The notes: generated by a model not told the origin, from the letters alone. Counted from the first letter of the stretch, positions 42,438 through 52,698 are shown. The stretch: 64,000 nucleotides of DNA from [Pseudomonas] carboxydohydrogena (GCF_029030725.1 NZ_CP113162.1:2168501-2232500); one strand, 5' to 3'. A program made the numbers and translations.

Positions 42438-43613
42438 TCAGGCGGGCAGCCGGGTCTCCACCAGCCGGACCCAGTAGGACGTGCCGAAAACGATGGCGTC
42501 GTCGTTGAAATCGAAGGCCGGGTGGTGCCAGCCGGCGCTGTCGCCGTTGCCGAGAAAGATGAATGCCCCCGGACGCGCCTGCAACATGTAGGCGAAATCC
42601 TCCGCTGCCATCAACGGCGGAATGCCGAGGCTGACGCGCCCCTGCCCGGCGACCTCGCCCGCCACCTGCGCCGCGATGTCGGTCTGTCCGGCGTGGTTCA
42701 CCAGGACCGGGTAGCCGCGCCGATAATCCACGGCGATCTTCGCTCCGCTCTGCGTCGCAATGCCGGCCGCAATCTCCCGCACCCGCTTCTCGACCATGTC
42801 GCGCATCTGTGGCGTCAGCGTGCGCACCGTTCCGATCAGCGTCGCGGTCTGCGGGATGACGTTACGCGCATCGCCCGCCTTGAACTGGCAGATCGAGATC
42901 ACCGCCGCCTCGAGAGGATCGGCGGCCCGCGAGACGATAGATTGCAGCGCAACGATCAGTTGTGAGCCCGCGAGCACCGGATCGATCGCCTTGTGCGGCG
43001 CAGCAGCATGACCGCCGGTACCCTCGATCTCGATATCGACATGATCGGTCGAGGCCATGGCCGGACCCGCGCGCAGCGCAAATGTGCCGACCGCCATGCC
43101 GGGAGAATTGTGCATCCCATAGATTTCGTCGATGCCATATTTCTCCACCAGACCGTCGTCGAGCATCGCGGCGGCCCCGGCACCGCCTTCCTCGGCGGGC
43201 TGAAACACGACCACCGCCTCGCCCGCGAAATTGCGCGTCTCTGTAAGATAACGCGCAGCACCGAGCAGCATCGCGGTGTGACCGTCATGGCCGCAGGCAT
43301 GCATCCGGCCCGGCTCGGTCGAGCGATATGGAGCGCCGGTCTCCTCCTCGATCGGCAAGGCATCCATGTCGGCGCGCAAGGCCACAACCTTGATGCCGTC
43401 GCCTTGCGCGGGCTTGCGGCCCCTGATGCGCCCGACCACGCCTGTGCGCCCGATCCCGGTCGCCACCTCGTCGCAGCCGAATTCGCGCAGTTTCGCGGCC
43501 ACGAACTCCGCCGTCCGGTGCACCTCGTACATCAGCTCGGGATGCGCGTGCAGTTCGCGCCGCCACGCGGTGATCTCGGGCTGGAATTCGGAGATGCGAT
43601 TGACGATCGGCAT
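42438..43613 (-). CDS. M20D amidohydrolase/carboxypeptidase (HipO-like)
   Basis: A 391-residue metal-dependent hydrolase with ATG 43613. N-terminal WRRELHAHPELMYEVHRTAEFVAAKL is typical of hippurate hydrolase/indole-acetyl-amino-acid hydrolases. The metal ligands appear in GRMHACGHDGHTAML (Cys and His), FQPAEEGGAGAAAML (Glu), MHNSPGMAVG (His) and AEDFAYMLQARPGAFIFLGNG (Glu-Asp region). It removes acyl groups from amino acids or peptides; the substrate is not evident. It stands alone. The neighbour at 43742 is divergent. Confidence 0.92.
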   Translation of the reverse strand: MPIVNRISEFQPEITAWRRELHAHPELMYEVHRTAEFVAAKLREFGCDEVATGIGRTGVVGRIRGRKPAQGDGIKVVALRADMDALPIEEETGAPYRSTEPGRMHACGHDGHTAMLLGAARYLTETRNFAGEAVVVFQPAEEGGAGAAAMLDDGLVEKYGIDEIYGMHNSPGMAVGTFALRAGPAMASTDHVDIEIEGTGGHAAAPHKAIDPVLAGSQLIVALQSIVSRAADPLEAAVISICQFKAGDARNVIPQTATLIGTVRTLTPQMRDMVEKRVREIAAGIATQSGAKIAVDYRRGYPVLVNHAGQTDIAAQVAGEVAGQGRVSLGIPPLMAAEDFAYMLQARPGAFIFLGNGDSAGWHHPAFDFNDDAIVFGTSYWVRLVETRLPA

Positions 43614-43741
43614 TCGGCGAGCCTGAAAAGAGTGCGACGCACAAAGGTAACATGCCCGTGCCTCTGGCTCAAAGTGCAATGGCGTGTCGCGAATCTGCGC
43701 GTTAAGACCCCATGACGTTTGAAAATACCGAAGGCTCCCCC

Positions 43742-45361
43742 ATGACCGATCTTCTCGAAGGTGACTATGACTATATTGTCGTAGGCGCCGGCACTGCCGG
43801 CTGCATTGTCTCCAACCGATTGTCCGCCGATCCCAAGAACCGGGTGCTGACACTGGAGGCCGGGGGACGCGACAACTGGATCTGGTTTCACATTCCGGTC
43901 GGCTATTTGTTCGCCATCGGCAATCCGCGTTCCGACTGGATGTTCCGCACCGAAGCCGAGCCCGGTCTCAACGGCCGCTCGCTGCATTACCCGCGCGGCA
44001 AGGTGATCGGCGGCTGCTCCGCGATCAATGCGATGGTGTCGATGCGCGGCCAGGCCGCGGACTATGACCACTGGCGCCAGCTCGGGCTCAACGGCTGGGG
44101 CTGGGACGACGTGCTGAAATCGTTCAAGTCGCTCGAGGATCATTACCTCGGGGCGACCGAGCATCACGGAGCGGGCGGCGGATGGCGGATCGAGCCGCCG
44201 CGCATTTCATGGGACGTGCTCGACGCCATCGCCAGCGCAGCCGAGCAGATGGGCATCCGCAAGATTCCCGATTTCAACACCGGCGACAACGAAGGCTCCA
44301 GCTACTTTCAGGTCAACCAGAAGCGCGGGCGGCGCTGGTCGTCGGCACGAGGCTTCCTCAAACCCGCCCTTAATCGCCCTAACCTGCGGCTGGAGACCAA
44401 CGTGCTGGTCGACAAGCTCATCATCGAGAACGGGCGCGCGGTCGGCGTGCGCTACAGCCGCGACGGCAAGATGGTCGAGGCCCGCGCCAAGGGTGAGGTC
44501 ATCCTGACATCGGGGTCGATCGGATCGGTGCAGATCCTGCATCGCTCCGGCATCGGGCCGCGCGAATGGCTGGAGCCGCTCGGCATCGACACCATCCTCG
44601 ACCGCCAGGGCGTCGGCCGCAATCTGCAAGACCATCTGCAACAGCGCGCGATCTACAAGGTCCAGGGCATCAAGACGCTCAACGAGGTCTATGCCTCGCT
44701 GGTGCAGCGTGCCTGGATGGGGATCGACTACGCGCTGCGGCGGCGCGGGCCGCTGACGATGGCCCCCTCTCAGCTTGGCATTTTCACGCGGTCAAGCCCC
44801 GAGCACGAACGCGCCAATATCCAGTTCCACGCGCAGCCGCTGTCGCTCGACAAATTCGGCGATCCGCTGCACGACTTCCCCGCTATCACGCTCAGCGCAT
44901 GCAACCTGCGTCCCACCTCGCGCGGCGAAATCAGGCTGCGCTCCTCTGCACCGGAAGATAAACCGATCATCGCACCGCACTATCTATCGACCGACGCCGA
45001 CCGCAAGGTGGCCGCCGACGCCATTCGCGTGACGCGCAAGATGATGAAACAACCCGCGATGGCGGCCTACAACCCTGAGGAATACCTCCCCGGCCCTTCA
45101 GTCGGCGACGACGATGCCTCGCTCGCGAAGGCCGCCGGCGATATCGGCACCACCATCTTCCATCCGGTAGGAACAGCGAAAATGGGGCTGCCGAGCGATC
45201 CGCTCGCGGTGGTCGACGAACGTCTGCGATTCCTCGGAATAGAGCGCCTGCGCGTGATCGATGCCTCGGTGATGCCGACCATCACCTCGGGGAACACCAA
45301 CACGCCCACCGCCATGATCGCCGAGAAGGGTTCCTCCTTCATTCTCGCGGACAACCGCTAG
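43742..45361 (+). CDS. GMC family FAD oxidoreductase (choline dehydrogenase-like)
   Basis: A 539-residue flavoprotein. ATG 43742 is chosen because GAAGG lies upstream; an in-frame ATG at 43712 is possible. The FAD site YIVVGAGTAGCIVSNRLSAD, the GMC signatures LHYPRGKVIGGCSAINAMV and ILTSGSIGSVQILHRSGIGP, and the catalytic His in TTIFHPVGTAKMG followed by NTNTPTAMIAEKGS are all intact. It resembles BetA-like alcohol dehydrogenases, but no betaine genes are adjacent and the substrate is unknown. The gene is monocistronic. Confidence 0.92.
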   Translation: MTDLLEGDYDYIVVGAGTAGCIVSNRLSADPKNRVLTLEAGGRDNWIWFHIPVGYLFAIGNPRSDWMFRTEAEPGLNGRSLHYPRGKVIGGCSAINAMVSMRGQAADYDHWRQLGLNGWGWDDVLKSFKSLEDHYLGATEHHGAGGGWRIEPPRISWDVLDAIASAAEQMGIRKIPDFNTGDNEGSSYFQVNQKRGRRWSSARGFLKPALNRPNLRLETNVLVDKLIIENGRAVGVRYSRDGKMVEARAKGEVILTSGSIGSVQILHRSGIGPREWLEPLGIDTILDRQGVGRNLQDHLQQRAIYKVQGIKTLNEVYASLVQRAWMGIDYALRRRGPLTMAPSQLGIFTRSSPEHERANIQFHAQPLSLDKFGDPLHDFPAITLSACNLRPTSRGEIRLRSSAPEDKPIIAPHYLSTDADRKVAADAIRVTRKMMKQPAMAAYNPEEYLPGPSVGDDDASLAKAAGDIGTTIFHPVGTAKMGLPSDPLAVVDERLRFLGIERLRVIDASVMPTITSGNTNTPTAMIAEKGSSFILADNR

Positions 45362-45518
45362 GCAAATCGTCGAATACAGCACTACGATTGCTGCCACATT
45401 TGGTCTGCACAACGCGCGTAAGACCGACGCGCGAAGACTGTCTTTGTCGGTTACGTTTGGTATTCATCCCCGCGGCCCCTATAGTGCGAATCGCACCGCC
45501 ATCAGACAAAGGACGAAA

Positions 45519-45755
45519 ATGATCAGAACACTTCTCGTTGCCGCGTTGCTTGCGTCCTCGACGGCTGCGGTCATGGCACAGGGACAGGGCCGTAGCGGCA
45601 CGCCCGAGGAGCAGAAGGCTTGCGCAAAGGACGTTTCGCGCTATTGCCGCTCCGTGATGGACCAGTCGGACCTCGTGGTTCTTTCGTGCTTGCAGCAGCA
45701 CCGCCCCAAGATCAGCAAAGCGTGCGACGCCGTTCTGGTCAGCCACGGCCAGTAA
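45519..45755 (+). CDS. Small secreted cysteine-containing protein
   Basis: A 78-residue protein; ATG 45519 follows AAAGGACG. Residues 1-21 are a signal peptide (IRTLLVAALLASSTAAVMA). The mature part has four cysteines in the order ACAKDVSRYCRSVMDQ, VVLSCLQQHRP and KACDAVLV, the pattern of cysteine-rich-repeat periplasmic proteins found in alphaproteobacteria. Two disulphides are likely. Function is unknown. A strong terminator lies 31 bases after the stop. Confidence 0.8.
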   Translation: MIRTLLVAALLASSTAAVMAQGQGRSGTPEEQKACAKDVSRYCRSVMDQSDLVVLSCLQQHRPKISKACDAVLVSHGQ

Positions 45756-45786
45756 GATCGCCTGAAAGTTATCCCGACAAACAAAA

Positions 45787-45816
45787 GCCGCCGCATCCTC
45801 GATGCGGCGGCTTTTT
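45787..45816 (+). terminator. Strong rho-independent terminator
   Basis: GCCGCCGCATC (45787-45797) pairs with GATGCGGCGGC (45801-45811) around a three-base loop, followed by TTTTT and preceded by AAAA, so it can work in both directions between the convergent genes ending at 45755 and 45883. Confidence 0.93.
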
Positions 45817-45830
45817 GCTGTGGGTGCTAC

Positions 45831-45863
45831 GTCATTCCGGGGCGCGAGCAGCTTCGGAATGAC
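45831..45863. repeat. Dispersed inverted repeat (GTCATTCCG type)
   Basis: GTCATTCCG (45831-45839) is inverted as CGGAATGAC (45855-45863) with GGGGCGCGAGC between. This matches a frequent intergenic element of Bradyrhizobiaceae genomes. Confidence 0.5.
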
Positions 45864-45882
45864 GGTCGAACCGGGAAACGAT

Positions 45883-47274
45883 CTAGGCCGACTTGCGCAC
45901 TGCGTTGTCCATCAGGGTCTTGCCGAGCGACCACACCGCGCCGGGGACCCGATGGCTCGCGGCGATCACCTCGTCGAACGATTTCTCGATCCATGTGCAA
46001 TCCGCGTCCGTAATGGTGAGCGGCGGCAGCATCTTCACCGTATGGCTTGCATGGCCCGCGACCTGGGTGAGGACCTTGTGATCCTTGAACAGCGGAATGG
46101 TGATGAGCTGGCAGAACAGCCCCTTGCTCGCCGATTCCAACAGATTCCACGACGCCCTGAGCGCCAAGGACTTCGGCGGGCCGAATTCAACGCCGATCAT
46201 CAGCCCCTTGCCGCGCACATTCTTGAGAAGCTCGTAGCGCGGGATCATCGCGTTCAGCGTGCCGACGATGCGATTGCCGCAATGCTCGGCATTCTCGATC
46301 AGCTTCTCGGATTTCAGCACTTCGAGCGTGGCGATGCCGGCCGCCATCGCCAGATCGTTCTTGGCGAAGGTCGAGCCATGGACGACGGCGCGATCCATGC
46401 GGTCGAAGATCTTGTCGAAGATCGCCTTGCGCATCAGCACCGCGCCGACCGGCACATGGCCGCCGGAGAGCGACTTCGACAGCAGCACCATATCCGGCTC
46501 GACATTCCAGTGCTCGACCGCGAGGAAGCGGCCGGTCCGGCCAAGCCCGGTCTGGATTTCATCGGCGACGAAGATGGTGCCGTATTTCTTGCACAGCGCG
46601 GCTACGCCCGGCAGGTAATCGTCGTCGGGGATGTTGACGCCCTTGCCCTGCACCGGCTCGACGATGAAGGCCGCGACCTGCCGCGACGCCAGCGCCTTTT
46701 CCAGCGCGGCGAGATCGTTGAACGGAATCACCGAACAATCGGGCAGCAGCGGGCCGAAGCCGCCGCGGAAATTCGCATCGTCCGTCAGCGACAGCGAGCC
46801 GTAGGTCAGGCCGTGATAGCCGTGGTCGCAATAGACGATGCCGGTCCGGCCGGTCGCGCCGCGCGCGAATTTGATCGCGGCTTCGACACATTCCGTCCCT
46901 GAATTTGCGAAAAACACCTTATCAAGATAAGGCACATGCGCGATCAGGCGCTCGGCCAGAACACCGGCGAGCGTGGAAATGTCGAGTTGGACGAGATTGG
47001 CGAATTCGCTGTCGAGCACGCTTTTCAGGGCATCGCGAATCACGGGATGGTTACGGCCGAGTGCGAACACCCCGAAACCGCTCAGGAGATCGAGGTACCG
47101 CGCATTGTCACGATCGAAGAGGTATTGCCCCTGCCCGCGCTGGAACCCGACATCGTAGCCAATGGTTTTGAGAACCCGGACGAGTTGCTCGTTCAGATAC
47201 CTCGTATGGAGCGCGCCACGCTGAAACTGGCGATCGGCGACTATCTCGGAAATGTCTAGATTTGCTTTCACCAT
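45883..47274 (-). CDS. hpnO: Hopanoid biosynthesis aminotransferase HpnO
   Basis: A 463-residue class III PLP aminotransferase; ATG 47274 is preferred, with another ATG three codons upstream. The PLP-binding features are FANSGTECVEAAIKFARGATGRTGIVYCDHGYHGLTYGS, VADEIQTGLGRTG and the Schiff-base Lys in VLLSKSLSGGHVPVGAVLM. The family resembles ornithine/acetylornithine transaminases, but the location beside hpnN and the DUF2147 gene identifies HpnO, which converts the C35 aldehyde of the ribosylhopane route to aminobacteriohopanetriol. It is divergent from the DUF2147 gene. Confidence 0.92.
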   Translation of the reverse strand: MVKANLDISEIVADRQFQRGALHTRYLNEQLVRVLKTIGYDVGFQRGQGQYLFDRDNARYLDLLSGFGVFALGRNHPVIRDALKSVLDSEFANLVQLDISTLAGVLAERLIAHVPYLDKVFFANSGTECVEAAIKFARGATGRTGIVYCDHGYHGLTYGSLSLTDDANFRGGFGPLLPDCSVIPFNDLAALEKALASRQVAAFIVEPVQGKGVNIPDDDYLPGVAALCKKYGTIFVADEIQTGLGRTGRFLAVEHWNVEPDMVLLSKSLSGGHVPVGAVLMRKAIFDKIFDRMDRAVVHGSTFAKNDLAMAAGIATLEVLKSEKLIENAEHCGNRIVGTLNAMIPRYELLKNVRGKGLMIGVEFGPPKSLALRASWNLLESASKGLFCQLITIPLFKDHKVLTQVAGHASHTVKMLPPLTITDADCTWIEKSFDEVIAASHRVPGAVWSLGKTLMDNAVRKSA

Positions 47275-47398
47275 GCAGTACATACGTCGTTTGATGGGTC
47301 GCTCGTCAACCGAAAAAAGCGTCGCGGCCCACGGTTGGCCGGATGGAACATCCCGTGAAATTACGGTTTACTTTCGTTTGCAGCCTGCGCGAGGATTC

Positions 47399-48013
47399 AT
47401 GCGGAAATTAGCTTGTTCGGCGATCGTCTTACTCGGGGCCATAGGTGCCGCTCATGCCGCCGAGATCCCCGGCGAATGGCTGGTCAAGGAAGGCGTGGCC
47501 ACCATCCGCATCGCCAATTGCAACGGCCGCCTCTGGGGCGTCGTCGCCACGGAAAAGACTCCGGGTGGCATCGATGCCAAGAACCCGGACAAGGCCAAAC
47601 GCGGCCGTCCCACCCTCGGCATGCCGATCCTGCTCAACATGAAGCCGGACGAGGACGAGAAGGGCAAATGGGACGGCAACATCTATAATGCCAAGGACGG
47701 CAAAACCTACGAATCCTCGATCAAGTTGTCGTCACCAAACCAGCTGAAGGTCGAGGGCTGCGTACTCGGCTTCCTGTGCGGCGGCGAGACGTGGACGCGC
47801 GTGCCCGAGCCTGCCACCCCCCCGATGGCTGCCAATCCGCCGACACCGCACACTGGAACACCGCATACCGGCACGAAAGCGGCCGGCTCTGTGCCCCGCA
47901 CGATCGGTCAAAAAGGGCCGGCGGTGCCGGGAGCGGCAGCAACGACGCCCCCGGCTCCCGGTTCAACCTCCGACATCTGTCTCCTCCCCGACATCGCGGG
48001 GGCGGCCCATTAG
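47399..48013 (+). CDS. Exported DUF2147 domain protein in the hopanoid locus
   Basis: A 204-residue protein; ATG 47399 lies behind GAGGA. A signal peptide (RKLACSAIVLLGAIGAAHA) is followed by a DUF2147 domain (IPGEWLVKEGVATIRIANCNGRLWGVVATEKTP, MPILLNMKPDE.., GKWDGNIYNAKDGKTYESSIKL, LKVEGCVLGFLCGGETWTRV), a lipocalin-like beta-barrel type. A Pro/Thr-rich tail with HTGTPHTGTK repeats ends the protein. Its position between hpnO and hpnN suggests a periplasmic role in hopanoid handling, which is inference. Its last 51 bases overlap the convergent hpnN. Confidence 0.82.
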   Translation: MRKLACSAIVLLGAIGAAHAAEIPGEWLVKEGVATIRIANCNGRLWGVVATEKTPGGIDAKNPDKAKRGRPTLGMPILLNMKPDEDEKGKWDGNIYNAKDGKTYESSIKLSSPNQLKVEGCVLGFLCGGETWTRVPEPATPPMAANPPTPHTGTPHTGTKAAGSVPRTIGQKGPAVPGAAATTPPAPGSTSDICLLPDIAGAAH

Positions 48014-50569
48014 GGCCGGCTGAAACAGCACCGCCGCCGCGAGCGTCGTCACCAGCGATAGCGCCATCAGCTTGCCCATGCTCGACGTGCCGGGATGGCT
48101 CGACAGCCACAGGCTGCCGAACGCCGTCGCGGTCGTCATCGCACTGAAGAAGATCGCGCGCGTCAGGCTCGATTGCAGCAGCTTGACGTGCCCTGCCCGC
48201 CACGCCGTCACGTAATAGATCTTGAACGCAACGCCGACACCGAGCAGTAGCGGCAGCGCGATGATATTGGCGAAGTTGAGCGGCATGCCGATCAGCACGC
48301 AGATCTCCAGCGTCACCACGCCCGCGAGGATGAGAGGCACCAGCGTCAGCAGCACGTCGGTGAACCGCCGCAGCACGATGTACAAAAGAATGCCGATCGA
48401 CAGCAGCGCCCAGCAGCCCGCCTGAATGAACGCCATGACGATGGTGTGGCCCGATTCCAGAATCGAGATCGGCCCGCCCACCGCGGTCGGCTCGACCTTC
48501 TGAACGGCGGCCGCGAACTTGCGCAACGTCTCGTTGTCGTTCGGATCACCCTTCGGCTGCGCCTCGACGCGCGCCCGGCCATCCGGCGTCATCCAGTCCG
48601 CGACGAGTTCGGGCGGCAGGTTTTTCAGCGTGATCGGCTGGGCCTTCAGCGAATTGCGAACCTGCTCCACCAGCGTGTGATACGGCGACAGGAATATCTC
48701 CGTCACCTTGTCGCGCACCGATTTGTCGGATTGCGCGAGCTTCGTCAGATCGCCCGCAAGCCGGTTGGCTGCGGCCGCGACTTCGGGCGACGACTTTCCG
48801 GCGGTGCGCTTGAGGGCCGCCGCCGCATCCGTCAGCGCCGCGACGTTGTCGAAATCCTCGGCCGCGGCGCCGGGTTGCGACTTGAAGATCGGATCGAGCG
48901 CGCCCGCGGCGCGGCGGATCAGGCCGATCTTGGCCTGCTGATCTTCCGGCACGAAGCTGTCCAGCGTCGTGGTGCGGGACACTTCCGGCAGTTTCGCCAG
49001 CCGCTGCTCGGCCTCCTTCGCCGCCGCAAGCGACGGCGCCAGCACATCGACGGCGCTGGTCGCGGTGTTGGGATCGCGGCGCAGATCGAGATAAGTCGCC
49101 ACCGATTCCACCTTCGGGCTGCGCAGGTTCATCGGGTTGAAATCGAAGTGCAGGAAATACAACAGCGGCAGGCCGAGCGTCGCCACGCCGAGCGTGGTCG
49201 CGACGATACCGATGCGGTGATCTTCCAGAAACTTGTCGACTGGCGCGAGGAAGGCATAGCCGACAGGCTCCTTCTCGCCCGGCGGGTTGAGCAGCTTCAG
49301 CAGCGCGGGCAGCACCGTCACCGCCATGAAGAACGCGATCAGCATGCCCGCGCCGGCGATCTTGCCGAGTTCGGACACGCCTTTGTAATGCGTCGGCAGG
49401 AATGACAGGAAGCCTGCGGCGGTCGCCACGGCGGCCAGCGTCAGCGGCACGGCGGCATGCCTGGCCGCCGCCTCCAGCGCCTCCTGCAAATCCGGAATGT
49501 CGTAACGGTCCGACCGATAGCGGACGCTGTACTGGATTCCGAAATCGACGCCGAGGCCGACGAACAGCACGAAAAACGCGATCGAAATCAGGTTGAACGA
49601 TCCCGCGATCATCAGCGCCACCGCCGTCGTCACCGACAGACCGATCGCGAGCGTAACCAGCACCGCGAGAATGATCCGTGGCGAATGCAGCGCAAGCCAC
49701 AGGATGAAGATCACGATCAGCACCGTCGCGATGCCGTTTTCCAGCGCGCCGTCCTGCACCGTGCCGAATTCCTCGTTGGCGATCGGCACCGGGCCTGTCA
49801 GGCGCACGCGGGCGTGGAAATTCTTGTCGAAGGACAGATCGCTCGCCGCTTGCCGGATCGCGTCGGTCGCGACCTTGCCGGGCTCCAGCGCCTGATAATC
49901 GAGAATCGGCTGAATCAGGATGAGCGAACGCAGGTCGGAGGGCGTCAGCGGCTCGCTGCTGGTGAGTTGCCGCCAGGAAAAGGTGCCGCTCCCGGTCGTG
50001 AGGATCTGTTCGAGACTCTCGGACACGAGGTTGAGCGGCCGCGCCAGCCCCTCGCGCGGCAGCTTGCCGCGCTCCACGCCTTGCAGCGCGGTCTGGAGTA
50101 CGCCGGTCAGGCCCCGGATGCTCGGATCGTCATGCAGGATGTCGAAAAACGGCTGGGCCGCCGCATACTGGCCGGTGATCTTGCCGACCTCGGCCGTGGG
50201 CAAGAACAAAAGTCCGTTATTCTGGAAAAAGGGTGTATCCGCCGGGCGGACCACCGAGGTGAATTTATCGGTCTGCGGCGCGAGCTTTTGCTCCAGCGCA
50301 GCACTCGCCTGGGAGGCCAATTCCGGGGTCGCAGCCTCAACAACCGCGATAATCAGCTCGTTTCGGCCCGGAAATGCCTTCTCATAGGCCAGTTCGCGCT
50401 GCCGCCAGGGCAGATTCTCAGAAATCAGCTTGTTGACGTCGGTCGAAATCGCAAAATTGTGCGATGCATATATACCGGCTATGACCGCCAAAATAACGCC
50501 AAGAAGTACGGTAAGCCATGCATGGCGCGTACAGGTCTTGACCAAAGAGACAATTATCCTTGTCAGCAC
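47963..50569 (-). CDS. hpnN: Hopanoid transporter HpnN (RND superfamily)
   Basis: An 868-residue inner-membrane protein starting at GTG 50569. Layout: TM1 (WLTVLLGVILAVIAGIYA), a ~200-residue periplasmic domain, TM2-6 with FVLFVGLGVDFGIQYSVRYRS, a second periplasmic domain and TM8-12 (NFANIIALPLLLGVGVAFKIYYV). This is the MmpL-like HpnN family, shown in Rhodopseudomonas palustris to carry hopanoids to the outer membrane. It is divergent from dxs with 212 bases between. Length fits the family. Confidence 0.95.
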   Translation of the reverse strand: MLTRIIVSLVKTCTRHAWLTVLLGVILAVIAGIYASHNFAISTDVNKLISENLPWRQRELAYEKAFPGRNELIIAVVEAATPELASQASAALEQKLAPQTDKFTSVVRPADTPFFQNNGLLFLPTAEVGKITGQYAAAQPFFDILHDDPSIRGLTGVLQTALQGVERGKLPREGLARPLNLVSESLEQILTTGSGTFSWRQLTSSEPLTPSDLRSLILIQPILDYQALEPGKVATDAIRQAASDLSFDKNFHARVRLTGPVPIANEEFGTVQDGALENGIATVLIVIFILWLALHSPRIILAVLVTLAIGLSVTTAVALMIAGSFNLISIAFFVLFVGLGVDFGIQYSVRYRSDRYDIPDLQEALEAAARHAAVPLTLAAVATAAGFLSFLPTHYKGVSELGKIAGAGMLIAFFMAVTVLPALLKLLNPPGEKEPVGYAFLAPVDKFLEDHRIGIVATTLGVATLGLPLLYFLHFDFNPMNLRSPKVESVATYLDLRRDPNTATSAVDVLAPSLAAAKEAEQRLAKLPEVSRTTTLDSFVPEDQQAKIGLIRRAAGALDPIFKSQPGAAAEDFDNVAALTDAAAALKRTAGKSSPEVAAAANRLAGDLTKLAQSDKSVRDKVTEIFLSPYHTLVEQVRNSLKAQPITLKNLPPELVADWMTPDGRARVEAQPKGDPNDNETLRKFAAAVQKVEPTAVGGPISILESGHTIVMAFIQAGCWALLSIGILLYIVLRRFTDVLLTLVPLILAGVVTLEICVLIGMPLNFANIIALPLLLGVGVAFKIYYVTAWRAGHVKLLQSSLTRAIFFSAMTTATAFGSLWLSSHPGTSSMGKLMALSLVTTLAAAVLFQPALMGRPRDVGEETDVGG

Positions 50570-50781
50570 AGGTTTTCTTTCTATTTGAAACGATCAAGTT
50601 GAGGGATTGCGCGTTTGAGATAGGCCAGCGGGTTAACTCTGACCTGCGGGATAGGTGCCCATTGGACACATAATCATGGCATAAGGCGGAAAATTGCCGG
50701 GAACTACTGCGTCATAGCTGCCTTAATGATACACTCGCGTGCCGTTCACGTCTTGTTCTTGTACAGTTCGGATCTCCTCAC

Positions 50782-52698
50782 ATGACTTCATCCACCCCGT
50801 TGCTCGACCAGATCAACTGTCCCTCCGATTTGCGCAAGCTCAAAGAAAGCGAGCTGCCGCAGGTGGCGCAGGAGCTGCGCGCGGAAACCATCAATACGGT
50901 TGCGGTAACAGGCGGCCATCTCGGCTCGGGCCTTGGCGTGGTGGAACTCACTGTCGCGTTACATCATGTCTTTAATACGCCAGACGACCGCATCATCTGG
51001 GATGTCGGCCATCAGGCTTACCCTCACAAGATTCTCACCAGCCGACGTGACCGGATTCGCACGCTTCGGCAAGGTGGCGGCTTGTCCGGATTCACCAAGC
51101 GCGCCGAGAGCGAATATGATTGCTTCGGCACCGCGCATTCCTCGACCTCGATCTCCGCCGGTCTCGGCATGGCGGTGGCGCGCGACCTGTCAGGCGGCAA
51201 CAACAACGTGATCGCCGTGATCGGCGACGGCGCGATGTCCGCCGGCATGGCCTATGAGGCCATGAACAACGCAGGCGCGATGGATTCGCGGCTCATCGTC
51301 ATCCTCAACGACAACGAGATGTCGATCGCCCCGCCCGTCGGCGCGATGTCGTCCTATCTGTCGCGGCTGACCTCCAGCAACACCTATCGTTCGCTGCGCG
51401 AGATCGGCAAGCAGGTCGCCAAGCGGCTGCCGAAATTCGTCGAAAAGGGCGCGCAGCGCGCCGAGGAATATGCCCGCGGCATGCTGTCGGGCGGCACGCT
51501 GTTCGAGGAGCTTGGCTTCTACTATGTCGGCCCGATCGACGGCCACAATCTCGACCACCTGCTCCCTGTGCTGAAGAACGTCCGCGACTCCAAGGTCGGC
51601 CCGACGCTGATCCATGTCGTCACCGAAAAGGGCAAGGGCTACAGCCACGCCGAGACGGCCAAGGACAAGTATCACGGCGTCGTCAAATTCGACGTTGCCA
51701 CCGGCAAGCAGAACAAGGCCAAGGCCAACGCGCCATCCTACACTAGCGTGTTCGGCAATTCACTGGTCAAGCTCGCCGAGAAGGACGACAAGATCATCGG
51801 CATCACTGCCGCGATGCCGTCAGGTACCGGCATCGATATCTTCCAGAAGGTCTATCCCGAGCGCACGTTCGATGTCGGCATCGCCGAGCAGCATGCGGTG
51901 ACGTTCGCGGCGGGCCTTGCGACCGAGGGCATGAAGCCATTCGTCGCGATCTACTCGACCTTCCTGCAACGCGCCTACGATCAGGTGGTGCACGACGTCG
52001 CGATCCAGAAACTGCCGGTCCGCTTCGTGATCGACCGCGCCGGCCTCGTCGGCGCTGACGGCCCGACCCATGCGGGCTCGTTCGACCTCGCCTATCTCGG
52101 CTGCCTGCCCGACATGGTCATCATGGCTGCGTCGGACGAAGCCGAACTCGTGCACATGGTCGCGACCGCCGCCGGCATCAACGACCGCCCGTCTGCCTTC
52201 CGCTTCCCGCGCGGCGACGGTGTCGGCGTCGATCTTCCCGCTGAAGGCGTACCGCTCGAAATCGGCAAGGGCCGCATCGTGCGCGAAGGTTCGTCGGTGG
52301 CGATCCTGTCGCTCGGCACGCGCCTCAACGAATCGCTCAAGGCCGCCGACATTCTCAAATCGCACGGGCTGACCACGACCGTCGCAGATGCGCGCTTCGC
52401 CAAGCCGATCGATACCGATCTGGTGCTTCAGCTTGCGCGCGACCACGAGGTTCTCATCACCATCGAGGAAGGCGCAATCGGCGGCTTCGGCGCGCAGGTG
52501 CTGCACACGCTGGCCGAGCACGGCGCGCTCGACAAGGGCCTCAAGGTCCGTTCGATGGTCCTGCCGGACGTCTTCATCGATCAGGACAGCCCCGCCGCGA
52601 TGTACGCAAAGGCCGGTCTCGATGCCAAGGGCATCGTCAAGCGCGTGTTCGAGGCGCTCGGCCGTGAAAACGAAATCAGCGCGGTGCAGCTTGCTTAA
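50782..52698 (+). CDS. dxs: 1-deoxy-D-xylulose-5-phosphate synthase
   Basis: A 638-residue TPP enzyme starting at ATG 50782. It catalyses the first MEP-pathway step from pyruvate and glyceraldehyde 3-phosphate. Signatures are [54 protein letters not shown], the TPP site [33 protein letters not shown] and, in the C-terminal half, [22 protein letters not shown]. It heads dxs-ispH-hpnH, so isoprenoid supply is co-transcribed with a hopanoid gene. Confidence 0.97.
   Translation: MTSSTPLLDQINCPSDLRKLKESELPQVAQELRAETINTVAVTGGHLGSGLGVVELTVALHHVFNTPDDRIIWDVGHQAYPHKILTSRRDRIRTLRQGGGLSGFTKRAESEYDCFGTAHSSTSISAGLGMAVARDLSGGNNNVIAVIGDGAMSAGMAYEAMNNAGAMDSRLIVILNDNEMSIAPPVGAMSSYLSRLTSSNTYRSLREIGKQVAKRLPKFVEKGAQRAEEYARGMLSGGTLFEELGFYYVGPIDGHNLDHLLPVLKNVRDSKVGPTLIHVVTEKGKGYSHAETAKDKYHGVVKFDVATGKQNKAKANAPSYTSVFGNSLVKLAEKDDKIIGITAAMPSGTGIDIFQKVYPERTFDVGIAEQHAVTFAAGLATEGMKPFVAIYSTFLQRAYDQVVHDVAIQKLPVRFVIDRAGLVGADGPTHAGSFDLAYLGCLPDMVIMAASDEAELVHMVATAAGINDRPSAFRFPRGDGVGVDLPAEGVPLEIGKGRIVREGSSVAILSLGTRLNESLKAADILKSHGLTTTVADARFAKPIDTDLVLQLARDHEVLITIEEGAIGGFGAQVLHTLAEHGALDKGLKVRSMVLPDVFIDQDSPAAMYAKAGLDAKGIVKRVFEALGRENEISAVQLA

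Noticed and set aside
50700-50725. EcfG-type promoter (GGAAC) upstream of dxs
   Set aside because: GGAAC is at 50700-50704, but the expected -10 (CGTT) at 16-18 bases is absent (CTTA).
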